From an uncultured beta proteobacterium (GTDB taxonomy: Bacteria; Pseudomonadota; Gammaproteobacteria; Burkholderiales; Burkholderiaceae_C): a stretch of DNA of 64,000 nt. Positions 17,335 to 25,879 of this stretch are shown here, in pieces. The notes under the pieces are model-generated. The model was given only the letters and a program-made list of their open reading frames with translations, made no database searches and was not told the DNA's origin. The stretch spans positions 19,270 through 83,269 of the forward strand of contig CAISLN010000081.1 in NCBI GenBank assembly GCA_903886275.1. The letters are read 5' to 3'. The number at the start of each line of letters is the position of its first letter. Positions within the stretch are counted from its first letter, which is position 1. The position numbers were made by a program, and so were the translations under genes.

Positions 17335-18465
17335 ATGAAGGAGCAAACAGACAGCAAAGTGCCGCAGATTCGGTTTAAAGGGTTTGAGGAGAATTGGGAA
17401 GAAAAAATGCTCGGAACCGTGGTAAATGTAACCACAGGGAAACTTGATGCCAACGCTATGAAGTCAGATGGCATCTACGACTTCTACACCTCTGGAATTA
17501 AAAAATACAAAATCGACGTCGCCGCTTTTTATGGTCCCGCTATAACGGTTGCTGGGAATGGAGCGACAGTAGGGTACATGCACCTCGCGGACGGTGAATT
17601 TAACGCATATCAGCGAACCTATGTTCTGAACAATTTCACAGCTGACAGAAGATTCATTTTCTACAGCACTGGGATTCGTTTACCCAAGAAAATCAATGAA
17701 GAAGCAAGGACCGGCAACATCCCTTATATCGTAATGGATATGCTCACTGAGCTTGAATTGAGTATTCCAGGCCTGACCGAACAAACGCAAATAGGCGAAT
17801 ATTTCCGCGAATTGGATAGTCTGATTGGGCTGCATCAGCGGAAGCATGACAAACTGGTGGTGTTAAAAAAGGCGATGCTTGAAAAGATGTTCCCGCAGGC
17901 TGGCGCCACCACACCAGAAATCCGCTTCAAAGGCTTCTCGGGGGATTGGGTTGAGAAGAAGCTTCACAGCCTTGCTGATCGATACGATAACCTTAGAGTC
18001 CCAATTTCTGCAAGTAACCGAATCCCTGGCAATACTCCATATTACGGAGCGAATGGAATTCAAGATTACGTTGACGGCTACACCCATGAAGGCGAGTTCA
18101 TTCTCGTCGCAGAAGACGGTGCAAATGACCTGAAAAACTACCCAGTTCAGTATGTCAGTGGAAAAATTTGGGTAAACAATCATGCTCATGTTCTGCAGGG
18201 AAAACAAGAAACGGCTGAAACGCAGTTTCTAAAATACGCCTTCTCTCAAATGAATGTTGAAGCATTCTTAGTGGGCGGCGGAAGATCTAAATTGAACGCT
18301 GAAACCATGATGCAAATGGAAATGTGCGTACCAATAGAATTCCCAGAACAAAAACATATCGGTAACTACTTTAGTAGGTTCGACGAGCTGATTACCAAAC
18401 ACGCGATCCAACTCAAAAAGCTCAAACAGATTAAATCCGCCTGCTTGGAAAAGATGTTTGTCTAA
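17335..18465 (+). CDS. hsdS: type I restriction-modification specificity subunit
   Basis: A 376-residue HsdS with two target-recognition halves. Each half begins with a similar segment (IRFKGFEENWEEKML near residue 10 and IRFKGFSGDWVEKKL near residue 200) and ends with a helical spacer containing LEKMF. This two-half repeat sets the two parts of the split recognition sequence. The target cannot be predicted by eye. GC content is visibly the lowest in the window (many AT-rich codons), as is common for recently exchanged S genes. It lies between hsdM and hsdR in one transcription unit. Confidence 0.92.
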   Translation: MKEQTDSKVPQIRFKGFEENWEEKMLGTVVNVTTGKLDANAMKSDGIYDFYTSGIKKYKIDVAAFYGPAITVAGNGATVGYMHLADGEFNAYQRTYVLNNFTADRRFIFYSTGIRLPKKINEEARTGNIPYIVMDMLTELELSIPGLTEQTQIGEYFRELDSLIGLHQRKHDKLVVLKKAMLEKMFPQAGATTPEIRFKGFSGDWVEKKLHSLADRYDNLRVPISASNRIPGNTPYYGANGIQDYVDGYTHEGEFILVAEDGANDLKNYPVQYVSGKIWVNNHAHVLQGKQETAETQFLKYAFSQMNVEAFLVGGGRSKLNAETMMQMEMCVPIEFPEQKHIGNYFSRFDELITKHAIQLKKLKQIKSACLEKMFV

Positions 18466-18483
18466 ACGCTTCACCCATCACCA

Positions 18484-21400
18484 ATGACTACCTTTTCCAA
18501 AGAATCCGAATTCGAAGCTGCAGTGATCCACGAGCTGCGCCAGCGCGGTTGGGGCGACGCGGAAGTGATCAATAACCCTAGCGAGGCGGACTTGTTGGCG
18601 AATTGGAAGCGAATCCTCTTTGAGAACAATCGCGGCAAGGACAGGCTTAACGAAGTGCCGCTAACCGATAGCGAAATGCAGCAGATCATGGAGCAGATCA
18701 CTGCGCTGCGCACACCGCTCAAACTCAACAGCTTCATCAACGGCAAAACCGTTGCCATCACCCGCGACAATCCAGTGGACGCGTTGCACTTTGGCAAGGA
18801 AGTGAGCCTGAAGATTTACGATCGCCACGAGATCGCTGCCGGCCAGAGCCGCTACCAGGTTGTGCAGCAACCACGTTACGCACGAGGGGAACCGCTCCTC
18901 AATGACCGGCGCGGTGACCTTCTGCTCCTCATCAGCGGCATGCCGGTGATCCACATCGAGCTGAAGAAAAGTGGCGTGGCGGTAAGTCAGGCCTACAACC
19001 AGATCCAAAAGTATTCTCGCGAAGGTGTTTTCACTGGCATCTTTTCGCTCATCCAGATCTTCGTGGCGATGGAGCCCGCCGAGGCACTTTACTTCGCCAA
19101 TCCCGGAGCGGACGGAAAGTTCAACAAAGACTACGCATTTCATTGGGCGGACTTCAACAACGAGCCGATCAACGATTGGAAGACCTTTACCTACAGCCTG
19201 CTTTCCATCCCGATGGCGCACCAGCTCATAGGCTTCTATACCGTGGCGGATGAGTCGGACGGCGTGCTGAAAGTAATGCGCAGCTACCAGTACTACGCCG
19301 CCCACGCCATTTCCGACAAGGTGGCCAAGACAGATTGGAAAAACCCAAACCGCCTTGGCGGCTATATCTGGCACACCACCGGATCGGGCAAAACCATGAC
19401 CAGTTTCAAGTCCGCCCAACTCATCGCCAACTCCAAGAAGGCGGATAAAGTGGTCTTCCTGCTCGACCGTATTGAACTGGGCACTCAGACCCTCCAAGCC
19501 TATCGCGACTTCGCTGGCGATGGCAATGCGGTGCAGGCCACGGAATACAGCGGCGTGCTCATCAAGAAACTCAAGAGCACCGATCCCGCCGACAGCCTCA
19601 TCGTCAGCTCCATCCAGAAGATGAGCAAACTAAAGGATGAAGAGGACGGGCTCAAAGGGCACGATCTGGAAACCATGCGTGCCAAGCGCATCGTCTTCAT
19701 CATCGATGAATGCCACCGCTCCACTTTCGGCAACATGCTCATTGACATAAAGAAGAGTTTCCCGGGGGCTGTGTTCTTCGGATTCAGTGGCACGCCCATA
19801 CACAAAGAGAACGTCCACAACGACAACACGACCACCGATGTGTTCGGCGATGAGCTGCACCGTTACAGCATCGCCGACGGCATACGCGACAAGAACGTGC
19901 TGGGTTTCGATCCCTACCAGGTGCTGTCATATCGTGACCGCGATTTACGGCAAGCCGTCGCTCTGGAGAAAGCCAAGGCAGCCACCCCAGCGGAGGCCTT
20001 TGCAACCCCCCAGAAAAAGGTGATTTTTAACCGCTACATGAACGACGTGCCAATGGCGGGCTACCGGGATAACGCCGGTGTTTGTCAAACAGGCATAGAA
20101 GATCACCTGCCCAGCACCCAATACAGCCGTGACGAGCACCACAATGCCGTGGTTCAAGACATTGCCGACAACTGGGTCACCCTTAGCCAAGGCAGTAAAT
20201 TCCACGCCATCTTTGCTACCAGCAGCGTTACAGAAGCCATCACCTACTATCGTCTGATGAAGGCGAAATGCCCGCAGTTGAAAATCACGGCCCTCTTCGA
20301 TCCGAACATCAGCGATGAAGACGGCGACGGCGCCGATGCCGTTTTCAAAACCAATGGCCTCGTCGAAATCCTAGAAGACTACAACGCTTCCTACGGGCAT
20401 AAATTCGACCTTGGCAGTCATGCCAATTTCAAGAAAGACCTCGCCGCACGTCTCGCCCACAAAACGCCCTACATTCGCATTGAGACCGAGCCAGATAAGA
20501 GGCTCGATCTGCTGATTGTCGTGAACCAGATGCTCACCGGTTTCGACTCGAAGTGGGTAAACACGCTCTACCTCGACAAGCTGTTGCAGTATGAAAACAT
20601 CATTCAGGCGTTTTCCCGTACCAACCGCCTCTTCGGGCCGGACAAGCCGTTTGGCACCATCCGCTACTACCGCTGGCCGCACACGATGACGCAGAACGTC
20701 GCCGCTGCCGTGAAACTGTATTCCGGTGACAGACCCACCGGCCTGTTCGCGGATCGCTTGCCCCACAATTTGGAGCGCATGAATGCCAGCTTTGCAGAGA
20801 TAAGCGCCATCTTCGACGCAGCGGGCATCAAGGATTTCGTGAAGCTGCCAGATGACCTTACCGAGCGGGCAGCGTTTGCAAAATGCTTCCAAGAGTTCAA
20901 CAAAATTTTGGAAGCAGCGAAGATCCAAGGCTTCACTTGGGAGAAGACGATTTATGAATGCAATGAGCCCAAACGAACGCTCGAACTTGCTATTACCCAG
21001 CATCAATACCTCACCCTGCTTCAGCGCTACAAGGAGCTTGGCGGTGGTGGTGGTGGTGGCGATGCCGTCCCCTACGAGATTGACAGCCACATTACCGAGA
21101 TTGACACCGGCAAGATCGATGCCGACTATATGAACTCGCGCTTTGAAAAATTTCTTAAGGTCCTGCAAGGCGGCAATGAAGAGGCCAAGGAAACCACCTT
21201 GGCCGAGCTGCACCGGTCCTTCTCATCGCTTTCCCAAGAAGAGCAAAAGATCGCCGAGATCTTCCTGCATGACATTCAACGTGGCGACGTGCAGATCGAC
21301 GCCCACCGTACTTTCCGCGACTACCTAACCGACTATCAATCCAAGGCTAAGAATCAGGAAATCGACACGCTCGTGGATCTTCTCGGCGTGGACAAAGCAA

Positions 21401-21627
21401 AACTCGTCGCCCTCATGAACACCCATGTGACGGAAGCCAATCTCAATGAATTTGGTCGCTTCGACGATCTGAAAGCAACCGTCGATCAGCAAAAGGCGAA
21501 GACCCACTTCGAAGGTTTAGAAGGTAAGCAACTGCCCATGTTCAGGGTCAACATCAGAACCGCAAAGCGCCTCCAAGAATTCATCATCCAAGGGGGTATT
21601 CAACTGAGCCTTGCCGCTGTACCGTGA
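18484..21627 (+). CDS. hsdR: type I restriction enzyme endonuclease/translocase subunit
   Basis: A 1047-residue HsdR. The N-terminal nuclease domain has the HIELKKSG core (ExK of the PD-ExK fold). The motor has Walker A in HTTGSGKTMTS, the DEAD-box-like IDECHRS and downstream helicase motifs including TGFDSKWVNTLYLDK and IQAFSRTNR. It would cut unmodified DNA after translocation. A run of seven glycines encoded by GGT/GGC triplets (21040-21060) lies in the C-terminal third. The frame is uninterrupted, so with hsdM and hsdS this is a complete and probably functional type I system. Confidence 0.95.
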   Translation: MTTFSKESEFEAAVIHELRQRGWGDAEVINNPSEADLLANWKRILFENNRGKDRLNEVPLTDSEMQQIMEQITALRTPLKLNSFINGKTVAITRDNPVDALHFGKEVSLKIYDRHEIAAGQSRYQVVQQPRYARGEPLLNDRRGDLLLLISGMPVIHIELKKSGVAVSQAYNQIQKYSREGVFTGIFSLIQIFVAMEPAEALYFANPGADGKFNKDYAFHWADFNNEPINDWKTFTYSLLSIPMAHQLIGFYTVADESDGVLKVMRSYQYYAAHAISDKVAKTDWKNPNRLGGYIWHTTGSGKTMTSFKSAQLIANSKKADKVVFLLDRIELGTQTLQAYRDFAGDGNAVQATEYSGVLIKKLKSTDPADSLIVSSIQKMSKLKDEEDGLKGHDLETMRAKRIVFIIDECHRSTFGNMLIDIKKSFPGAVFFGFSGTPIHKENVHNDNTTTDVFGDELHRYSIADGIRDKNVLGFDPYQVLSYRDRDLRQAVALEKAKAATPAEAFATPQKKVIFNRYMNDVPMAGYRDNAGVCQTGIEDHLPSTQYSRDEHHNAVVQDIADNWVTLSQGSKFHAIFATSSVTEAITYYRLMKAKCPQLKITALFDPNISDEDGDGADAVFKTNGLVEILEDYNASYGHKFDLGSHANFKKDLAARLAHKTPYIRIETEPDKRLDLLIVVNQMLTGFDSKWVNTLYLDKLLQYENIIQAFSRTNRLFGPDKPFGTIRYYRWPHTMTQNVAAAVKLYSGDRPTGLFADRLPHNLERMNASFAEISAIFDAAGIKDFVKLPDDLTERAAFAKCFQEFNKILEAAKIQGFTWEKTIYECNEPKRTLELAITQHQYLTLLQRYKELGGGGGGGDAVPYEIDSHITEIDTGKIDADYMNSRFEKFLKVLQGGNEEAKETTLAELHRSFSSLSQEEQKIAEIFLHDIQRGDVQIDAHRTFRDYLTDYQSKAKNQEIDTLVDLLGVDKAKLVALMNTHVTEANLNEFGRFDDLKATVDQQKAKTHFEGLEGKQLPMFRVNIRTAKRLQEFIIQGGIQLSLAAVP

Positions 21628-21669
21628 ATCGAAAGGGGAATTCGCAAGTTGTCCGCGACGGGCAACCCG

Positions 21670-21978
21670 TTATGTCGCATTGTTGCGAGGTACATGCTTG
21701 CTGACGTACTGGCGGAGCACACTGTCCATGCGTGCCTGCCAGCCCTCGCCAGTGGAGCGAAAATACTCCACTACCTCGACGCTATAGCGCACAGAGAGCA
21801 ACAGCTTTTTATTCTCGGACTTTGGCCTACCTCGCAGCGTGCGAATTGGCACCAATGCATCTAGCTGAGCCTTCGTCATGGGTTTCGCATCGGGGTCTGC
21901 TTTGGCCGCAGCAACGATTTTCGCGTTGTCCTTGACTGATGGCATGAGGATGACTCGCTTATTGGATGTTTTCGACAT
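21670..21978 (-). CDS. brnA: BrnA-like antitoxin
   Basis: A 102-residue protein with the BrnA layout: an N-terminal linker (KPMTKAQLDAL), the conserved RGRPKSENKKLLLSVRYSVEVVEYFRSTGEGWQ ribbon-helix-helix region (about residues 49-81, quoted in part: GRPKSENKK, LSVRYS, GEGWQ) and a final VLRQYVSKH helix. It neutralises BrnT and represses the operon. It follows brnT with a 20-base overlap and converges on hsdR across 42 bases. Confidence 0.88.
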   Translation of the reverse strand: MSKTSNKRVILMPSVKDNAKIVAAAKADPDAKPMTKAQLDALVPIRTLRGRPKSENKKLLLSVRYSVEVVEYFRSTGEGWQARMDSVLRQYVSKHVPRNNAT

Positions 21979-22231
21979 ACTTCTTCACCTCTCGTCGCTC
22001 GGCAAGGCGCAGGCTGATGGTTCTGCGCACATCGCCACGGTCTACAAACGCCACGTAATACAGTGTATTCCCCTCAGGAACCAGTCCAATCATTCGCAAC
22101 TCGTCATACGAATAACGTGGATCAACCCAAACATACGCTTCATCCCAGGCCAGCCGTTCAGCGAAAGAAAGCGACAAGGCGTGATTGGCCAAATTCAGCT
22201 TGTCTTTGTCTGGATCAAATATGAAACGCAC
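21959..22231 (-). CDS. brnT: BrnT-like ribonuclease toxin
   Basis: From the GTG at 22231 the protein is 90 residues and begins VRFIFDPDKDKLNLANH, matching the usual BrnT start with a KxxxNxxxH helix. Further family features are WDEAYVWVDPRYSYDELR, LYYVAFVDRGDVRRTISLR and a final ERREVKKY. BrnT is a RelE-fold endoribonuclease that inhibits translation. A TTG at 22258 would add nine residues but would overlap the predicted promoter, so GTG is preferred. The pair brnT-brnA is intact. Confidence 0.88.
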   Translation of the reverse strand: MRFIFDPDKDKLNLANHALSLSFAERLAWDEAYVWVDPRYSYDELRMIGLVPEGNTLYYVAFVDRGDVRRTISLRLAERREVKKYVENIQ

Positions 22232-22237
22232 AGATTT

Positions 22238-22265
22238 ATTGTAGCTACCAATATTCAAAAGTCAA
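22238..22265 (-). promoter_or_regulatory. putative sigma-70 promoter of brnTA
   Basis: On the minus strand TTGACT (22265-22260) and TACAAT (22243-22238) are separated by 16 bases. Transcription would begin at about 22231, the proposed GTG start of brnT, implying an almost leaderless message. Confidence 0.5.
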
Positions 22266-22270
22266 GAACA

Positions 22271-22330
22271 GCCTGTTGCATTCGCCAATGACCCCCCATG
22301 CGCTGCTGCTCGCCGGCTCTTTTATAGCTG
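22271..22330 (+). repeat. direct repeat B, copy 2 (carbonic anhydrase 5' fragment)
   Basis: Its first 46 bases are identical to 14236-14281. It encodes MTPHALLLAGSFIAAA and then a stop. It is followed at about 22336-22386 by a degenerate sequence similar to the 5' coding part of yceI (11545-11602 on the plus strand; about 18 of 22 and 15 of 18 matches in two blocks). Confidence 0.75.
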
Positions 22331-22410
22331 CGGCCTGAGCAACACCATCGGCAAGTACGGGCGCCGTGCAACTCCATTCAGCTATTCAATTTCACACCCA
22401 TGAGGCAGCC

Positions 22411-22479
22411 ATGATAATTATTGACGACACAGAAGATCAGTTCCAGGCCGACTGGACTGCACTCAGGAGCACAGCATGA
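22411..22479 (+). pseudogene. 22-codon ORF before the TumA-like gene, possible toxin remnant
   Basis: MIIIDDTEDQFQADWTALR plus three residues, ending in a TGA that overlaps the next ATG (ATGA). Antitoxins of the downstream type normally follow a DUF6516/TumE toxin gene, so this could be the last piece of such a gene. The similarity is too short to prove and it may be chance. Confidence 0.25.
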
Positions 22480-22850
22480 AAAATGTCACCCTTAAAGCAG
22501 CTAACGAACAAGATTTCTTTCGCAGAGGGAAGGTATTGGCACGATTGGCTGACGCGGATCAACCGATGCCAGAGGAGCGCACCGTCAGCTTTGAAGATCC
22601 TGCCGATCTCCTGCGTTTGCTGACTGCCAGTCGGCTCGACCTGTTCCGCAGTGTCAAAGCCGAACCGGGTTCGATCACAGTGATCGCTGGGCGACTGCAT
22701 CGCGATCGCAGCGCGGTCAAACGTGATGTAGACCGGTTGGCACAGGTTGGTCTTGTGACGATTGAGACCAAGACGCTTCGAGGTCATGGCCTCAGGAAAG
22801 AGATTCGAGCAGCCGCAGGCGTTTTCCGTCTCGAAGCGATGGTCATCTGA
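22476..22850 (+). CDS. HVO_A0114/TumA-like winged-helix regulator
   Basis: A 124-residue protein with a winged-helix domain: PADLLRLLTASRLDLFRSV, then VIAGRLHRDRSAVKRDVDRL as the helix-turn-helix, then LAQVGLVTIETKTLRGHG as the wing. This matches the HVO_A0114 family of small regulators, several of which are the antitoxin TumA paired with a TumE (DUF6516) RNase-like toxin. No toxin gene is present on either side, so it appears to be an orphan. It ends 76 bases before the carbonic anhydrase start and lies within the island's right edge. Confidence 0.7.
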   Translation: MKNVTLKAANEQDFFRRGKVLARLADADQPMPEERTVSFEDPADLLRLLTASRLDLFRSVKAEPGSITVIAGRLHRDRSAVKRDVDRLAQVGLVTIETKTLRGHGLRKEIRAAAGVFRLEAMVI

Positions 22851-22917
22851 ACCGGCTGAACGCTTTAAGGCCGGCCTAAGCTTGCAGCCCGATACTGTTC
22901 GCCACTCAACCCATGGA

Positions 22918-22982
22918 GCCTGTCCCTTGCATTCGCCCATCACCTCTTACACGCTGCTGCTCGCCAGTCTTTTTAGTTGCGG
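22918..22982 (+). repeat. repeat B, copy 3 (native 5' end of the carbonic anhydrase gene)
   Basis: The diverged form of repeat B that is continuous with the intact gene. In copies 1 and 2 an in-frame ATG follows TTGCATTCGCCA; here the same codon is ATC. Confidence 0.65.
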
Positions 22983-23607
22983 CCTGACCCACGCCGGTCT
23001 GTGTGAATCGGGCCAGCGCCAGTCGCCTACGGACCTGCGCGCCAGCAGCCAACAGGCCGGTGGCGCCCTGTCCTTCGACTACCGCACAACGGCCCTGAAA
23101 ATTGCCAACGACGGCCACACCGTGCGGGTGCGCTTTCATAACGGCAGCACGCTGCGCATTGGCAAGCAGGCCTATACGCTGGAGCAATTCCACTTCCACA
23201 CGCCCGGCGGTGACCGCATCGAGGGCCAGCAATTCCCCATGGCCGCGCACCTGCTGCACAAAAGCCCCTCCGGCCAACTGCTGGCAGTGGGCGTGCTGTT
23301 TCGCCTGGGCGCCGAGAACGCCCTGCTCAACCGGCTCTTGCCGCTCATCCCCAAGGCCGGCAGCGGCGACCATGGGCTTGCGGATGAGACACTCAATCCT
23401 TTGCTGTTGTTGCCCCAGGACAAACTCTACTACCGCTACCAGGGCTCTCTGACCGCGGCGCCCTGCACCGAGGGTGTAGAGTGGCTCATGCTGAAAAACC
23501 CAGTGGAAATCTCAGCGCAGCAGTTGCAGCGCTACAAGGCGCTGTTTAACGACAACATGCGCGCGGCCCAGCCACTCAATGGGCGCCGCGTGGTCCAGAG
23601 CCCTTGA
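22927..23607 (+). CDS. alpha-carbonic-anhydrase-family exported protein
   Basis: The protein from the TTG at 22927 is 226 residues with a signal sequence (TLLLASLFSCGLTHAG); SLFSC could also be a weak lipobox. The alpha-CA fold is clear: CESGQRQSPTDL, NDGHTVRVRF (His64 region), QFHFHTP with two zinc histidines, FPMAAHLLHK with the third, and LTAAPCTEGVEWLML with the Thr199 position kept. The conserved Glu106 of the SEHxxxG stretch is replaced (GGDRIEG), which may weaken catalysis. It would hydrate CO2 in the periplasm. No ATG start is available, and related fragments occur at 14236 and 22271. The beta-propeller gene follows 34 bases later. Confidence 0.8.
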   Translation: MHSPITSYTLLLASLFSCGLTHAGLCESGQRQSPTDLRASSQQAGGALSFDYRTTALKIANDGHTVRVRFHNGSTLRIGKQAYTLEQFHFHTPGGDRIEGQQFPMAAHLLHKSPSGQLLAVGVLFRLGAENALLNRLLPLIPKAGSGDHGLADETLNPLLLLPQDKLYYRYQGSLTAAPCTEGVEWLMLKNPVEISAQQLQRYKALFNDNMRAAQPLNGRRVVQSP

Positions 23608-23641
23608 ATCTGAACCCCTATTTATACGAAAAGTGAACCCT

Positions 23642-24766
23642 ATGCATTTACGCACCCTGCAATCCCTGCTGCTTGTTGTTTGCGCCGTAAGCGCCCAAGC
23701 CCTGTTCGCCGCACCCAAGCCGGAGGCAGCTGCAGGCGTGGCGGTCACCGTGACGCCGGAGATGACCGGTGCCGGCATCGTATCGAGCGGTGAGAAGTTG
23801 CCGGCCCTGCCGGCGGTGACAGGCAACCGCAAGAACCCGGTCGCCTCCTGGGGCAAGCCGCTGCCCTATCCGATCCTGATTGCCGACCGGCGCAACAACC
23901 GCCTGATTGAAGTGGGGCCGAACAAGAAAATTTTGTGGGAATTTCCCTCACCGAGCCTGAAGCTTTACCGCGGCAACGAGGATGTGAATTTTTCGCTGGA
24001 CGGCAAGCAGCTCGCCGTCAGCGAGGAAGACAACTTCGACGTGCACATTGTGGACATCGAGACCAAGGCCATTGTCTGGACCTACGGCGTGCCCGACACG
24101 CGCGGCAAGGGAGCAGGCTTACTGAACTACCCGGATGATGCGCATCTGCTGGCCGATGGCCAGTTCCTGACGGCCGACATTCGCAATTGCCGCGTGCTCA
24201 TCATCGACCCCAAGACCAGCAAGATCACGACGCAATGGGGCACGCCCGGCAAATGCACGCACAAGCCGCCCTCGGAACTGGCGCACCCCAATGGCGCCAC
24301 GCCGCTGGACAACGGCGACATCCTGGTCACCGAAATCCGCGACGCACAGCTGACCCGCATGACGCGCGAGGGCCGCGTGGTGTGGACCCACAAGGTGCCG
24401 GGCCTGCATTACCCGTCTGACGCATTTCCCACCGTGGACGGAAAGCAAATTGTGGTGGCCGACTTCTGGAAGCCGGGCAAGGTGGTGATTTTTGATCCGC
24501 AAACCAAGAAGATCACCTGGGAGTATTTCGTCAAGGAAGGCGACAAAATGCTCGACCATTCCTCCATTGCCCGCGAGCTTCCCGACACCGGCGACATCTT
24601 GGTGGTGGACGACCTCAACGACCGCGTCATGGTCATTGACCGCGTCACCAAGGAGATCATCTGGCAGTACGGAAAAAAGGGTGTGAAGGGCCACAAGCTA
24701 GGCCTTTTGAATTACCCCGATGGCGTGGACATCGACGTGTTTCGCGACTGGCGCAACGCCAAGTAG
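23642..24766 (+). CDS. exported beta-propeller protein
   Basis: From the ATG at 23642 the protein is 374 residues with a signal peptide ending near ALFA-AP. The body consists of repeated blades of the PQQ/arylsulfotransferase-like type: PILIADRRNNRLIEV, KKILWEF, NFDVHIVDIETKAIVWTY, CRVLIIDPKTSKITTQW, GDILVTEIRDAQLTRM, GKVVIFDPQTKKITWEY, GDILVVDDLNDRVMVID and KEIIWQYG. It probably binds a ligand or partner in the periplasm; no catalytic site is evident. It may be co-transcribed with the carbonic anhydrase gene. Confidence 0.75.
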   Translation: MHLRTLQSLLLVVCAVSAQALFAAPKPEAAAGVAVTVTPEMTGAGIVSSGEKLPALPAVTGNRKNPVASWGKPLPYPILIADRRNNRLIEVGPNKKILWEFPSPSLKLYRGNEDVNFSLDGKQLAVSEEDNFDVHIVDIETKAIVWTYGVPDTRGKGAGLLNYPDDAHLLADGQFLTADIRNCRVLIIDPKTSKITTQWGTPGKCTHKPPSELAHPNGATPLDNGDILVTEIRDAQLTRMTREGRVVWTHKVPGLHYPSDAFPTVDGKQIVVADFWKPGKVVIFDPQTKKITWEYFVKEGDKMLDHSSIARELPDTGDILVVDDLNDRVMVIDRVTKEIIWQYGKKGVKGHKLGLLNYPDGVDIDVFRDWRNAK

Positions 24767-24791
24767 TCTGCCGCAGTTGTGCCGCAGCCCT

Positions 24792-25850
24792 TCACCGGGC
24801 TGTTGCGCAGACCCCTTCATCGTTCTCCTGCACTGCAAGCTCGTCCTTGGCCGAGCCCACCTGCATGTCGCAGGAGAGGGCCACGCCGTTCTTTACCGCC
24901 AGCACCTCGGCCATGATGCTCACCGCAATCTCGGGCGGCGTCTTGCTGCCAATGTAGAGGCCGATGGGTCCGCGCAGGCGGGCCAGCGATGCCTCGGTCT
25001 CGCCGAAGTGCTCCACCATGCGACTGCGGCGCAACTGGTTATTGCGCCGTGAACCGATGGCACCGATATAGAAGGCTTCGCTTTGCAGCGCCTCCAACAG
25101 CGCCAGGTCATCGAGCTTGGGGTCATGGGTCAGGGCCACGATGGCGCAGCGCCTATCTGGCTTGAAGCCCGCCATGATGTCGTCGGGCATTTCCTGTGAC
25201 AGCGTCACGTGGGGCACAGACCAACTGGCGCGGTGCTCTTCGCGCGGGTCGCAGACGGTGACGGCAAAGCCATTGAACTGCGCCATGGTGGCGAGGTACT
25301 CGCTCATTTGCCCGGCGCCAATGATCAGCATGCGGTAGCCCGGCCCAAACACATTGCTCAGCGTGGTGGCCGTGCGCTTCAACTCAGAAGGAGTGTCGCA
25401 GCGTTGCAGCGTGACACTGCCATCGGCCAGGGCCACCGTACGTTGCACCAAGCGGCCATCGCCCAGCCACAGCAAAAGCTGCTCCAGAGCCGGCAACGCA
25501 GGATCGAATTCCAGCAGCAGCTCCAGCGTGCCACCACAGGGCAAACCGAAGCGATGCGCCTCGTCTGCCGTGACGCCATATTTGACTAGGCGCGGCGGGC
25601 CTTGGGGAATGGGATGCTCACCGCCGGTGGGCTGCGCATATTTGTGCGTGTACTGAAAGATCAGGTCATCTTCAATGCAGCCGCCCGAGACCGAGCCCAC
25701 CACGGATGCATCCTCGCACAGCGCCATGATGGAGCCCACGGGCCGGGGCGACGAACCCCAGGTCCGCACCACCGTGGCCATCAGCGCGCGCTTGTTGGCA
25801 GCACGCCAGTCTCTCAGGGTGCGAAGCACCAGCACATCCATGTTTTCCAT
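24792..25850 (-). CDS. XdhC-family molybdenum hydroxylase maturation factor
   Basis: A 352-residue protein with the two XdhC/CoxI domains. The N-terminal one has TVVRTWGSSPRPVGSIMAL and VVGSVSGGCIEDD, and the C-terminal Rossmann domain has YRMLIIGAGQMSEYLATMA, ALTHDPKLDDLALLEAL and YIGAIGSRRN. XdhC proteins bind and sulfurate the molybdenum cofactor and deliver it to enzymes of the xanthine oxidase family. Its position beside the CO dehydrogenase cluster, whose large subunit belongs to that family, suggests it serves CoxL, a role played by CoxF/CoxI in other organisms. It is followed upstream on the same strand by a membrane protein 29 bases away. Confidence 0.9.
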   Translation of the reverse strand: MENMDVLVLRTLRDWRAANKRALMATVVRTWGSSPRPVGSIMALCEDASVVGSVSGGCIEDDLIFQYTHKYAQPTGGEHPIPQGPPRLVKYGVTADEAHRFGLPCGGTLELLLEFDPALPALEQLLLWLGDGRLVQRTVALADGSVTLQRCDTPSELKRTATTLSNVFGPGYRMLIIGAGQMSEYLATMAQFNGFAVTVCDPREEHRASWSVPHVTLSQEMPDDIMAGFKPDRRCAIVALTHDPKLDDLALLEALQSEAFYIGAIGSRRNNQLRRSRMVEHFGETEASLARLRGPIGLYIGSKTPPEIAVSIMAEVLAVKNGVALSCDMQVGSAKDELAVQENDEGVCATAR

Positions 25851-25879
25851 GCGGAACCTCTATTGAACTATCCAACTAT

